Assembly: GCA_012513625.1 (NCBI GenBank)
Contig: JAAZBW010000236.1
Location: 1-10,369, forward strand
Reading direction: 5' to 3'
From: Actinomycetales bacterium
Lineage (GTDB): Bacteria > Actinomycetota > Actinomycetes > Actinomycetales > Actinomycetaceae
Length of the DNA stretch: 10,369 nt
The position numbers and the translations under genes were made by a program. The notes beneath the pieces were generated by a model, which was not told the origin of the DNA, did not search any database, and saw nothing but the letters and a program-made list of their open reading frames with translations. Position 1 is the first letter of the stretch; the number at the start of each line of letters is the position of its first letter. This document shows positions 1-6,388 of the stretch, piece by piece.

Positions 1-17
1 AAACAAGCCTCGGCCTG

Positions 18-281
18 GTGAGCGAGTGGCTCGAGACGGGGCCTCGCTCCGGCTGGGAGGACCTGGCCGCCTGCCGTACGGACGAGGTCTCGGACCTCTT
101 CTTCCCGCCGCGCGGCGGCTCGTGCCGCCCGGCCAAGGCGATCTGCTCGGCGTGCCCCGTGCGCACCGACTGCCTGTCCGTGGCCATGGCCAACGACGAG
201 CGCGATGGCGTGTGGGGCGGGCTCAACACGGAGGAACGCAACCGCCTGGACTTCACGCTGCGTGCAGCGCACGCATCCTGA
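18..281 (+). CDS. WhiB-family iron-sulfur transcriptional regulator
   Basis: The 87-residue product has the WhiB signature: Cys19, then Cys43-x2-Cys46-x5-Cys52, the four ligands expected for a 4Fe-4S cluster, followed by the GVWGG turn (residues 64-68) and a basic tail with TEERNR. An extra Cys36 lies between the first and second ligands. WhiB proteins are actinobacterial and actinophage regulators that bind the primary sigma factor and respond to redox, nitric oxide or developmental signals. The chosen start is GTG at 18. The frame stays open to the window edge and no Shine-Dalgarno is visible, so a few more N-terminal residues may lie outside the window. The TGA stop shares its final A with the AGGAGG of the next gene, which implies co-transcription and translational coupling. 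Which WhiB subclass this is cannot be told from the sequence alone. Confidence 0.88.
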   Translation: MSEWLETGPRSGWEDLAACRTDEVSDLFFPPRGGSCRPAKAICSACPVRTDCLSVAMANDERDGVWGGLNTEERNRLDFTLRAAHAS

Positions 282-286
282 GGAGG
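281..286 (+). promoter_or_regulatory. AGGAGG ribosome binding site that fixes an ATT start
   Basis: A perfect AGGAGG begins on the last base of the WhiB stop codon. The next seven bases lead exactly to ATT at 294, the only plausible initiator in the reading frame of the following protein. A GTG at 299 lies in another frame that ends at 343 after 14 codons. Confidence 0.7.
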
Positions 287-293
287 AATCTCG

Positions 294-1127
294 ATTAAGT
301 GCACACGACGGGCGCGAACCCGGTGGGCCACCTGCCCCTGTGACGGGTGCCGACGGCTCGCTGCGCGCACCACGAAGTCTGCACGCCTCGGCCTCCTGCC
401 CTCCTCGCGCTCCGAGCACGCCTGGGAGGAGATCGACCGGCTGCTGGCGCGCGGGTGGTCCACCACCGCAATCGCGTCTGCGAGCGGAGTTGCGCTCCCC
501 ACCATCGACAATGCCGTGCGGCTGCGCGAGCACAGCGGGCGCGCTTCCACCTTCCACTACGGCACGGCAGAGAAGATCCTCGCGCACGGGGAGCCCACCC
601 GGGGAGAGATCTCCGCGGAGGGCTCCCGACGGCGGCTGCGCGCCCTGGCGGTGATGGGCTGGACGCTCGGGGAGATCTCGGAGCGCAGCGGGCTCCACCG
701 CCGGACGCTCTCTGCCGTGCGGTCCGAGGAGGCCGAGCACGTCAAGGCGGAGACCGCCCGTGTGATCGCCGCGCTGTTCGAGGAGATCGGCATGGACTTC
801 GGCGGCGCGGACGTGATCGCCCGCGAGGCCCGCGCAAGGGGCTGGATCGGGCCGCTCGGCTGGGATGACGTTGATGACCTCGAGGAGATGGGAGAACCCG
901 TCGGATCCGAGGAGCCCGATCACATCGCCGTGGCACGGGTGGTGGAGGGAGGCGGCGCCGCGCAGGGGGCGGTGCCGCTCCTCCGCGCCTCGGAACAGGA
1001 GGCCGCGATCACGGCGCTCGCCATGCGCGGGCACTCCAATGGCGAGATCGCGCGTCGGCTGGGGGTATCCACCAGAACGGTGCTACGCCACAGGCACCGC
1101 TTGGGCTTCCCCGCACGCGCCGCCTAG
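294..1127 (+). CDS. Cys-cluster, triple helix-turn-helix protein with an ATT start (phage-like)
   Basis: The frame from ATT 294 encodes 277 residues. The first ordinary start in frame is GTG 516, but coding-quality sequence extends well upstream of it. Residues 1-19 read MKCTRRARTRWATCPCDGC, with Cys3, 14, 16 and 19 as a possible metal site. Three helix-turn-helix segments follow: about 45-78 (GWSTTAIASASGV), about 112-142 (GWTLGEISERSGLHRRTLSAV) and about 234-271 (GHSNGEIARRLGVSTRTVLRHR). The second is followed by a GWIGPLGWDDVDD stretch (about 183-195), a type of motif I associate with actinophage and island-borne DNA-binding proteins. It probably binds DNA and acts with the adjoining WhiB gene, 12 bases upstream. 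Targets are unknown. The start is inferred from spacing; the reading frame itself is well supported. Confidence 0.75.
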   Translation: MKCTRRARTRWATCPCDGCRRLAARTTKSARLGLLPSSRSEHAWEEIDRLLARGWSTTAIASASGVALPTIDNAVRLREHSGRASTFHYGTAEKILAHGEPTRGEISAEGSRRRLRALAVMGWTLGEISERSGLHRRTLSAVRSEEAEHVKAETARVIAALFEEIGMDFGGADVIAREARARGWIGPLGWDDVDDLEEMGEPVGSEEPDHIAVARVVEGGGAAQGAVPLLRASEQEAAITALAMRGHSNGEIARRLGVSTRTVLRHRHRLGFPARAA

Positions 1128-1131
1128 CCCA

Positions 1132-1168
1132 AGCCGCCACCCCGCACGCAGCCGCCACCCCGGCACGC
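1132..1168. repeat. Two tandem copies of an ~18-bp C-rich repeat
   Basis: AGCCGCCACCCCGCACGC begins at 1132 and recurs at 1150 with one extra G. The pair lies just after the stop of the triple-HTH gene. It is followed by CCCCCGGCGGGG (about 1175-1186), which could form a short hairpin, but no T-tract follows, so I do not call a terminator. Confidence 0.5.
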
Positions 1169-1200
1169 CACCCTCCCCCGGCGGGGCATCGTATACGACC

Positions 1201-1294
1201 GACACTGCGTGTTTCTGCCGAGACTGCGCGATTCCGAGGCTAGAAGTGTCGGTCTCACCAGAAAGCCGCAGTCTCACCAGTAACTGGCAGTTTC
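1201..1294. repeat. Mirrored array of a 19-bp-period intergenic repeat
   Basis: Two plus-strand units start at 1201 and 1220 (the second is GAGACTGCGCGATTCCGAG). From 1252 the same kind of unit appears in reverse complement: GTCTCACCAG occurs at 1252 and 1271, and a degenerate GTTTC at 1290, again every 19 bases. Read on the minus strand these are GAGACTGC...TTTCTGGT and GAAACTGC...TTACTGGT. The arms contain a perfect 9-bp inverted repeat, GAGACTGCG (1220-1228) and CGCAGTCTC (1267-1275), so the whole block can fold as one long imperfect hairpin. It lies between two convergent genes. The function is unknown; transcript termination or stabilisation, or a non-autonomous dispersed repeat, are possible. 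Confidence 0.65.
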
Positions 1295-1347
1295 GGCGCC
1301 CTCCAAGCCGGAGGCCACCCCAGCGAGGCACGTACTCCGTAAGAGCC

Positions 1348-1360
1348 GGGGCCCCCCCCC
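1348..1360. other. G4C9 homopolymer tract
   Basis: Four G are followed by nine C, ending two bases before the stop codon (1363-1365, minus strand) of the CYTH gene. The tract is outside the coding frame, so slippage would not change the protein. Homopolymers of this kind are also common sites of sequencing error. Confidence 0.6.
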
Positions 1361-1362
1361 GC

Positions 1363-1998
1363 TCACAACTCGATGCGGTTCTCTCCGAACTCCTGCGCGA
1401 ACCGCGGCCCCTCCGACTCCAGTTCGGCCATGTACTCCGGCGCCCACTCCCCATACGCACGCTCGGCGAGGGAGTCGTTGGAGAAGCGGTAGTCGTTCGT
1501 GACCTCGGTGGTGCAGAACCGCGGGATCACGAGGTCCACCACGGGTCCGCCGCGCTCGCACTCCGCGATCACGAGGGGGGCGTTGGTGCCGGCAAACTGG
1601 TCGATCACCCAGCCGTCCTCCCCGAGCCACACCGAGTAGCGGGACTTCGCCAGCGTCACACCACCGCGCCGGCTCATCTCGAGGCCCACGTTGATGTCCA
1701 GTTCGCGTTCCGCCTCGTACCGCGTGCCGCCTGCAGATGGCCCCTTCGCCGTGAGGAAGCACGAGTCGAACTCCAGCTCGAAGATCTCGAGCGCATCCTC
1801 CGCACGCGTCAGCGTGGAGAGGGTCTTGCGCGCCGACGACGCCTGCAGTCGCACCCGCAACCCGTACCCCTCACTCGCGAGGAAGTACGTCTGCACGATC
1901 ACCGCGGGCCGCTCCTGCGCGAGCATCTCGTGCGGCAGTTCCCGCACGAAGAACCGCCGCTCGAACTCGAAGTTCCCGTGTCCGTGCGATTCGCTCAT
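1363..1998 (-). CDS. CYTH-domain protein (putative triphosphate-binding enzyme)
   Basis: The 211-residue product matches the CYTH / triphosphate tunnel metalloenzyme fold, which handles triphosphorylated substrates such as inorganic triphosphate or thiamine triphosphate. Visible motifs are the N-terminal EFERRFFV (residues 11-18, the ExExK strand), LRVRL, LTAKGPSAGGTRYEAERE, and the late GWVIDQFAG...LVIAECE acidic strand typical of the family. The usual Lys of ExExK is Arg15 here. The ATG at 1998 puts the signature at residue 11 as expected, and a TAnnnT box lies just upstream. The frame is open further: GTG 2061 would add 21 residues (with a GAGGGG-like site before it) and GTG 2007 would add 3. 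The ROK gene lies 163 bp upstream on the same strand. The substrate cannot be assigned. Confidence 0.85.
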   Translation of the reverse strand: MSESHGHGNFEFERRFFVRELPHEMLAQERPAVIVQTYFLASEGYGLRVRLQASSARKTLSTLTRAEDALEIFELEFDSCFLTAKGPSAGGTRYEAERELDINVGLEMSRRGGVTLAKSRYSVWLGEDGWVIDQFAGTNAPLVIAECERGGPVVDLVIPRFCTTEVTNDYRFSNDSLAERAYGEWAPEYMAELESEGPRFAQEFGENRIEL

Positions 1999-2005
1999 AT
2001 TGCTC

Positions 2006-2011
2006 ACGTTA
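2006..2011 (-). promoter_or_regulatory. Possible -10 box (TAACGT) for the CYTH gene
   Basis: On the minus strand TAACGT is followed by seven bases and then the ATG at 1998, the spacing expected for a leaderless or nearly leaderless actinobacterial mRNA. No convincing -35 element is seen. Confidence 0.3.
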
Positions 2012-2124
2012 GTCGGGCCGCTGATTTCCGACGACGAGGCTCGCCCGCCGTCGATCGCCACGTCCCCTCAGGTGCCGCCCCGCCACCTCTGTCGAGCCCA
2101 GGTGTGAAGGGTTAAGTAGCGTCT

Positions 2125-2161
2125 GCGGACCCCAACCTTCCACGCTCCACGCCTTGTCCGC
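2125..2161 (-). terminator. Weak hairpin downstream of the ROK gene
   Basis: GCGGAC (2125-2130) and GTCCGC (2156-2161) are perfect inverted arms directly beyond the ROK stop codon at 2162-2164. The loop is long (25 bases) and no T-tract follows, so termination is only a guess. Confidence 0.25.
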
Positions 2162-3451
2162 CTACGAACCCGGATGCAGGGCCACGGCGGCGTCGAGGAC
2201 GCCGATGAGAGCAAGGTGGGCGGCGCCAGTAGCAGCCGGGGCATTGTCATCCGGTGCGGCGAGTAACTCGATCTGGATGTGACCGCGCGAGAGCAACCGA
2301 TTCTCCAGCGCCTCCAGCACCGTGGGCCGCACCCAGGTAGCAACACGGCCAATGCCGGTGCCGAAGACCACGGTGGTGACGTCCAGCAGGTTGATGGCAT
2401 TCGCGAGTGTCACGCCAAGAGCGCGCCCGGCGGACGCCACCGCGGCGAGTGTCCGCGCATCGCCGGACTGGAGTGCCGCGATCAACTCCGCGGCGGGCGC
2501 GTCCGGATCGAGGCCCGCAGCAGTGTGGACAGCGAACTTGCCAGCGAACACCTCGAGGCAGCCGTGGGCACCGCACTCGCACAGGGGGCCATTCGGGTCC
2601 ACGAGGAAGTGGCCCAACTCGCCCGCCCAGCCGTGGTTTCCCCGGAAAACCTCGCCGCCGAGCACGAGGGCGCCGCCCACCCCCACGTCGCCGGAGACGT
2701 AGAGGAAATCACTGATTCCGCGCAGCGATCCCGGGGACTTGTACGCGGCCGCCACGGCCTGCAGATTGGCGTCGTTGTCCACGGTCACCCTCAGGGAATT
2801 CGGCAACCGGCTGCCCAGGTACTCCCTGATCGGGATGTTCCGCCACCCGAGGTTGGGTGCCACCCGGAGGATGGGCTCCGCCGCGCGGCCGTCAGTGAGG
2901 CCAGGGAGTCCGATGCACGCCCCCACCACGGTAGCTCCGGCCGCGGTACAGGTCTCCGCGGCCTCTGCGATCCGGTCTCCGAGCCGGCGGAGGGTTTCCA
3001 CCGGGTCCGAATTCCGGAAATCGCCGGGCTCGTGGTGGTCAAAGATCACGTTGCCCGCAAGGTCGATCGCACGCACGGCGGCGTAGTCCAGGTTCACGGT
3101 GGCGCCGATCCCGGCATAGGTGCCCGGCGCAGGCGTGATGGGGGTGGCGGGCCGGCCGGGCTCACCGCTCTCGAGCACCTGCTGCTCCACCACGAGCCCG
3201 ATGCCCAGCAGGTCCTGAATCAGCCGCGAGGCCGTGGACCGGGTCAGCCCCGTGGACCTCGCGATCTCGGCGCGCGAGATTCCGGACTCTTCCTCCATCA
3301 CCAACTTGAGCACGAGACCGAGGTTGTGGATCCGCATCGCTGACTGGTTGGCACGCTCCTGCCAGCCCCGTTCCAACGGAAGTACTCGTTCCACCAGCGC
3401 CGTGCGCTCCGCCGCGCTGACTGGCGTTCCGTCCACCTGCCCCGTTGACAC
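2162..3451 (-). CDS. xylR: ROK-family transcriptional repressor, probably of the xylose operon (XylR-type)
   Basis: The 429-residue product has an N-terminal winged helix-turn-helix (about 59-77, SRAEIARSTGLTRSTASRLI) and a ROK sugar-kinase-like domain. ROK marks include IGLPGLTDG, DNDAN (about 225-229) and the zinc site formed by His281 with CECGAHGC (Cys291, 293, 298). ROK repressors release DNA when the sugar binds. The gene is divergent from xylA, the usual arrangement for a XylR repressor, and a possible operator overlaps the xylA -10 box; the ligand is inferred from this context. Start choice: GTG 3451 has GGGGAG six bases upstream. GTG 3469, six codons earlier, has no such site but cannot be excluded. 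The 163-bp gap to the CYTH gene makes shared transcription uncertain. Confidence 0.88.
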   Translation of the reverse strand: MSTGQVDGTPVSAAERTALVERVLPLERGWQERANQSAMRIHNLGLVLKLVMEEESGISRAEIARSTGLTRSTASRLIQDLLGIGLVVEQQVLESGEPGRPATPITPAPGTYAGIGATVNLDYAAVRAIDLAGNVIFDHHEPGDFRNSDPVETLRRLGDRIAEAAETCTAAGATVVGACIGLPGLTDGRAAEPILRVAPNLGWRNIPIREYLGSRLPNSLRVTVDNDANLQAVAAAYKSPGSLRGISDFLYVSGDVGVGGALVLGGEVFRGNHGWAGELGHFLVDPNGPLCECGAHGCLEVFAGKFAVHTAAGLDPDAPAAELIAALQSGDARTLAAVASAGRALGVTLANAINLLDVTTVVFGTGIGRVATWVRPTVLEALENRLLSRGHIQIELLAAPDDNAPAATGAAHLALIGVLDAAVALHPGS

Positions 3452-3537
3452 GTCCAACTCCCCTTCCACGCGCGCTCAATCACGCGCTCCATGCGCCATC
3501 CGTAGCGACCACCATGTATCGAGATCGCATTCAACTA

Positions 3538-3566
3538 TTGACGCTAGCGCATCCGAGGGGTAAGTT
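3538..3566 (+). promoter_or_regulatory. Predicted xylA promoter
   Basis: TTGACG (3538-3543) is separated by 17 bases from TAAGTT (3561-3566). The -35 matches the sigma-70-type consensus at five of six positions; the -10 is weak. Transcription would begin near 3573, leaving a leader of about 23 bases before the xylA ATG. Confidence 0.5.
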
Positions 3567-3584
3567 TTGAAGAACAACAAAAGT
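3563..3584. promoter_or_regulatory. Candidate ROK/XylR operator
   Basis: AGTTTTG (3563-3569) and CAAAAGT (3578-3584) form an imperfect inverted repeat (six of seven positions) with an 8-base centre. Operators of ROK repressors such as NagC, Mlc and XylR commonly have T-rich and A-rich arms. The site overlaps the proposed -10 box and start of xylA transcription, where a bound repressor would block initiation. It also stands out as AT-rich in a very GC-rich sequence. Confidence 0.42.
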
Positions 3585-3595
3585 TTGGGAGTGAA

Positions 3596-4780
3596 ATGCG
3601 TTCACCTGTCAAAGACGACAAGTTCTCATTCGGACTCTGGACCGTGGGCTGGCCCGCCGCTGATCCGTTCGGCTCCGCCACGCGGGAGACCCTCGCGCCC
3701 TGGGACTACGCCACCAAGCTGGCAGAGCTCGGCGCCTGGGGTATCACCTTCCACGATGATGACGTGGTGCCCTTCGGCTCCTCCGATTCGGAGCGCGAGC
3801 GCATCAACGATCGCCTCCGCTCCACCTGCGAGGACGTGGACCTCGTGATCGAGATGGTCACCACCAACACCTTCACGCACCCCATCTTCAAGGACGGCGC
3901 CTTCACCTCGAACGACCGCTCCGTCCGCCGCTACGCCCTGCGCAAGATCCTCCGCAATGTGGACCTCGCCGCCTCGCTGGGCGCCAGCACATTCGTGATG
4001 TGGGGCGGCCGCGAGGGCGCGGAGTACGACTCCTCCAAGGACTACCACGCCGCCTACTCCCGCTACGCCGAGGGCATCGATACGGTGGCCGGCTACATCA
4101 AGGACCGCGGCTACGGCCTCCGCATCGCGCTCGAGCCCAAGCCGAACGAACCGCGCGGGGACATCCTGCTCCCCACCGTGGGCCATGCCCTCGGTTTCAT
4201 CGCACAGCTCGAGAATGCCGATATCGTGGGCCTGAACCCCGAGGTGGGCCACGAGCAGATGGCCAATCTCAACTACACGGCCGGGATCGCGCAGGCCCTG
4301 TGGCAGGACAAGCTCTTCCACATCGACCTCAACGGTCAGAAGGGCCTCAAGTACGACCAGGACCTGGTGTTCGGCCACGGTGACCTGCTCTCCGCGTTCT
4401 TCACCGTGGACCTCATCGAGAATGGTTTCCCGGGCGGCGGCCCCCGCTACGAGGGTCCCCGCCACTTTGACTACAAACCCTCCCGCACGGAGGGCCTCCC
4501 CGGCGTGTGGGAGTCCGCCAAGGCCAACATGGAGCTGTACCTCACCCTCAAGGAGCGCGCGGCCGCGTTCCGCGCAGACCCGGAGGTCGAGGAGGCCCTG
4601 CGCTACTCCGGCGTCTACGAACTCGGCGAGCCCACGCTCGGCGAGGGCGAGTCCCTCGAGGACTTCCTCGCCGACCGCTCCGCGTTCGAGGACTTCGACG
4701 TCCGCACACCTGCCGAGCGGGACTACGGGTTCGTACGCCTCCACCAGCTCGCCGTCATGCACCTCACCGGGGCGCGCTGA
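3596..4780 (+). CDS. xylA: Xylose isomerase
   Basis: The 394-residue enzyme interconverts D-xylose and D-xylulose in the cytoplasm (the family also acts on D-glucose/D-fructose). It is the class I type known from Streptomyces and Arthrobacter. The active site is complete: ring-opening His53 with Asp56 in TFHDDD, Phe93 and Trp136 lining the pocket, Glu180 and Lys182 in EPKPNEPRGD, and metal ligands Glu216 and His219 (NPEVGHEQM), Asp244, Asp254, Asp256 and Asp292 (HFDYKP). Compared with the Streptomyces rubiginosus enzyme as I recall it, there is an insertion of several residues before HFDYKP (GFPGGGPRYEG). The ATG at 3596 follows GGGAG by four bases. Codon use is strongly C-ending, consistent with high expression. 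It is the first gene of the xylAB unit. Confidence 0.97.
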   Translation: MRSPVKDDKFSFGLWTVGWPAADPFGSATRETLAPWDYATKLAELGAWGITFHDDDVVPFGSSDSERERINDRLRSTCEDVDLVIEMVTTNTFTHPIFKDGAFTSNDRSVRRYALRKILRNVDLAASLGASTFVMWGGREGAEYDSSKDYHAAYSRYAEGIDTVAGYIKDRGYGLRIALEPKPNEPRGDILLPTVGHALGFIAQLENADIVGLNPEVGHEQMANLNYTAGIAQALWQDKLFHIDLNGQKGLKYDQDLVFGHGDLLSAFFTVDLIENGFPGGGPRYEGPRHFDYKPSRTEGLPGVWESAKANMELYLTLKERAAAFRADPEVEEALRYSGVYELGEPTLGEGESLEDFLADRSAFEDFDVRTPAERDYGFVRLHQLAVMHLTGAR

Positions 4781-4828
4781 CTCTCACGACCCCTCCCCCG
4801 CCGCCCTTCCGAGCAGAACGCAGCCCAC

Positions 4829-4874
4829 CCCGCCGCCACGGCGAGCTAGAAGGCGAGCGAGACAGGGCGGCGGG
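4829..4874 (+). other. 9-bp GC hairpin between xylA and xylB
   Basis: CCCGCCGCC (4829-4837) pairs perfectly with GGCGGCGGG (4866-4874) around a 28-base loop, within the 122-base gap between the two genes. No T-tract follows, so it need not terminate transcription. It could protect the xylA 3' end or attenuate read-through so that less xylB is made. It ends 16 bases before the xylB Shine-Dalgarno. Confidence 0.5.
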
Positions 4875-4902
4875 AACCACACGCAGAGAAGGGAGCCGGA
4901 AA

Positions 4903-6387
4903 ATGGCACTCGTGGCGGGAATCGACTCCTCCACCCAGTCCTGCAAGGTGGTGATCCGGGACGCCGCCACGGGCGCGCTCATGCGCACCGGCAGCGCCCC
5001 CCACCCGCACGGCACCGAGGTGGATCCGGACGCCTGGTGGGAGGCCCTCCTCGCCGCGATCGGTGAGGCCGGCGGGCTCGAGGACGTCTCCGCACTCGCC
5101 ATCTCCGGCCAGCAGCACGGCATGGTCGCCCTCGACGCCGCCGGCCAGGTGATCCGCGACGCCCTCCTCTGGAACGACACCCGTTCTGCGCCCGCCGCGG
5201 CCGCCCTCATCTCCGAGCTCGGCTCGCTGCGCGGTACGGGACCCGACGACGGTGCCCGGGTCTGGGCGGAATCGACCGGTACCGTTCCCGTCGCCTCACT
5301 CACGGTCACCAAGCTCCGCTGGCTCGCGGATGCGGAGCCGGAGAACGCCGCCCGCGTGGCGGCGGTGGCCCTCCCCCACGACTGGCTCACGTGGCGCCTC
5401 CTCGGCGGCCCCGCAGTCGGCCTCGAAGCGCTGACCACCGACCGCTCCGACGCCTCCGGTACCGGCTACCTCGACCCCTCCACCAGCGAATACGACCGCG
5501 AGATCCTCTCCCTCGCTCTCCGCCGGGACACAGGCGAGGTGATCCCCCCCCGCGTCCTCGGCCCCGCCGAACCCGCTGGGGTGACCCCGGACCAGCGCGG
5601 GGGCGACGGCGGAACCCACCCTGCGTCGTCGGCAATCCCGGGTGGGATCGTGCTGGGGCCCGGCTGCGGGGACAACGCGGGCGCGGCGCTCGGGCTCGGG
5701 ATGGTGCCGGGCGATGTGACGCTCTCGTTCGGGACCTCGGGAGTGGTCTCGGCCGTGACGTCGCGGCCGGTGCGGGATCCGAGCGGGCTCGTCACGGGCT
5801 TCGCAGACGCAACCGGGAACTACCTGCCGCTCGCGGTCACGCTCAACGGGGCGCAGGTGCTGGACGCGGTCCGGACGCTGCTCGGGGTGGGCCACGCCGA
5901 TTTCGACCGGCTCGCGCTCGCCGCCGAGCCCGGCGCGGGCGGGCTCACGCTCGTGCCGTACTTCCAGGGCGAGCGGACGCCGAACCTGCCGGAGGCGAGC
6001 GGCTCGCTGCTCGGAATGACGCTCGCGAACACCACGCGCGAGAACCTCGCGCGCGCCGCGGTGGAGGGGCTGCTGGCACTGCTCGCGGATGGGCTCGATG
6101 CGGTGGCCGCGCAGGGCGTGCCGGTGGAGCGCGTGCGCCTCATCGGGGGCGCGGCGCGCTCACGTGCGCTGCAGCAGATTGCGCCCACCGTTCTCGGCCG
6201 GCAGGTGCTCGTTCCCGAGCCCGGTGAGTACGTGGCCGACGGCGCCGCCCGCCAGGCCGCCTGGGTCCTCACCGGCAACCTGCCGGAGTGGGAGACGTCG
6301 CCCGCCGCCGTGGTGGACGGCCGCGCGGCGCCGGAGGTCCGGGCACGCTACGGAGCGCGCGCGGGCCTGTACGCCAGGCGCCGATGA
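4903..6387 (+). CDS. xylB: Xylulokinase
   Basis: The 494-residue product is a FGGY-family sugar kinase that phosphorylates D-xylulose to D-xylulose 5-phosphate with ATP. Motifs in order: phosphate loop GIDSSTQSCK (6-15), SGQQHG (68-73), LWNDTR (90-95), KLRWL, LPHDWLTWRL (158-167), TDRSDASGT with the likely catalytic base Asp184, GPGCGDN (253-259), SFGTSG (276-281) and LIGGAARS near the adenosine site. The ATG at 4903 follows GGGAG by seven bases. Residues about 228-249 (ending THPASSAIPGG) look like an insertion in the loop before GPGCGDN, and share the encoded PASS repeat with ilvA. Third-position preference changes from C to G after this loop and returns to C near 6240. Transcription with xylA is likely; the LacI-type gene converges on its 3' end. 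Confidence 0.95.
   Translation: MALVAGIDSSTQSCKVVIRDAATGALMRTGSAPHPHGTEVDPDAWWEALLAAIGEAGGLEDVSALAISGQQHGMVALDAAGQVIRDALLWNDTRSAPAAAALISELGSLRGTGPDDGARVWAESTGTVPVASLTVTKLRWLADAEPENAARVAAVALPHDWLTWRLLGGPAVGLEALTTDRSDASGTGYLDPSTSEYDREILSLALRRDTGEVIPPRVLGPAEPAGVTPDQRGGDGGTHPASSAIPGGIVLGPGCGDNAGAALGLGMVPGDVTLSFGTSGVVSAVTSRPVRDPSGLVTGFADATGNYLPLAVTLNGAQVLDAVRTLLGVGHADFDRLALAAEPGAGGLTLVPYFQGERTPNLPEASGSLLGMTLANTTRENLARAAVEGLLALLADGLDAVAAQGVPVERVRLIGGAARSRALQQIAPTVLGRQVLVPEPGEYVADGAARQAAWVLTGNLPEWETSPAAVVDGRAAPEVRARYGARAGLYARRR
5615..5646. repeat. PASS-encoding dispersed repeat inside xylB, with inverted ends
   Basis: CCTGCGTCGTCGG (5620-5632) is identical to the core of both repeat copies in the ilvA 5' region and is read in the same frame (Pro-Ala-Ser-Ser). 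It is flanked by CCCACCC (5615-5621) and GGGTGGG (5640-5646), a perfect 7-bp inverted pair, giving a small palindromic element within the reading frame. Confidence 0.5.
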
Positions 6388-6388
6388 A

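Noticed and set aside
279..296. Stop-codon read-through joining the WhiB and HTH proteins, which share a frame
   Set aside because: A perfect ribosome binding site lies across the TGA, so reinitiation is simpler; nothing else supports read-through.
299..343. GTG frame of 14 codons behind the AGGAGG
   Set aside because: It is 12 bases from the Shine-Dalgarno and ends quickly, while the ATT frame gives a long protein-like sequence with better spacing.
1190..1197. CGTATACG palindrome as a second copy of the 7559 operator
   Set aside because: Only the GTATAC centre is shared, which is expected by chance; the flanks differ.
865..2115. Long plus-strand open frame
   Set aside because: It is the antisense shadow of the CYTH gene and overlaps the HTH gene out of frame; composition is Arg/Pro-rich with no motif.
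3626..4762. Long minus-strand open frame opposite xylA
   Set aside because: It is a high-GC shadow of a gene whose complete active site is on the plus strand.
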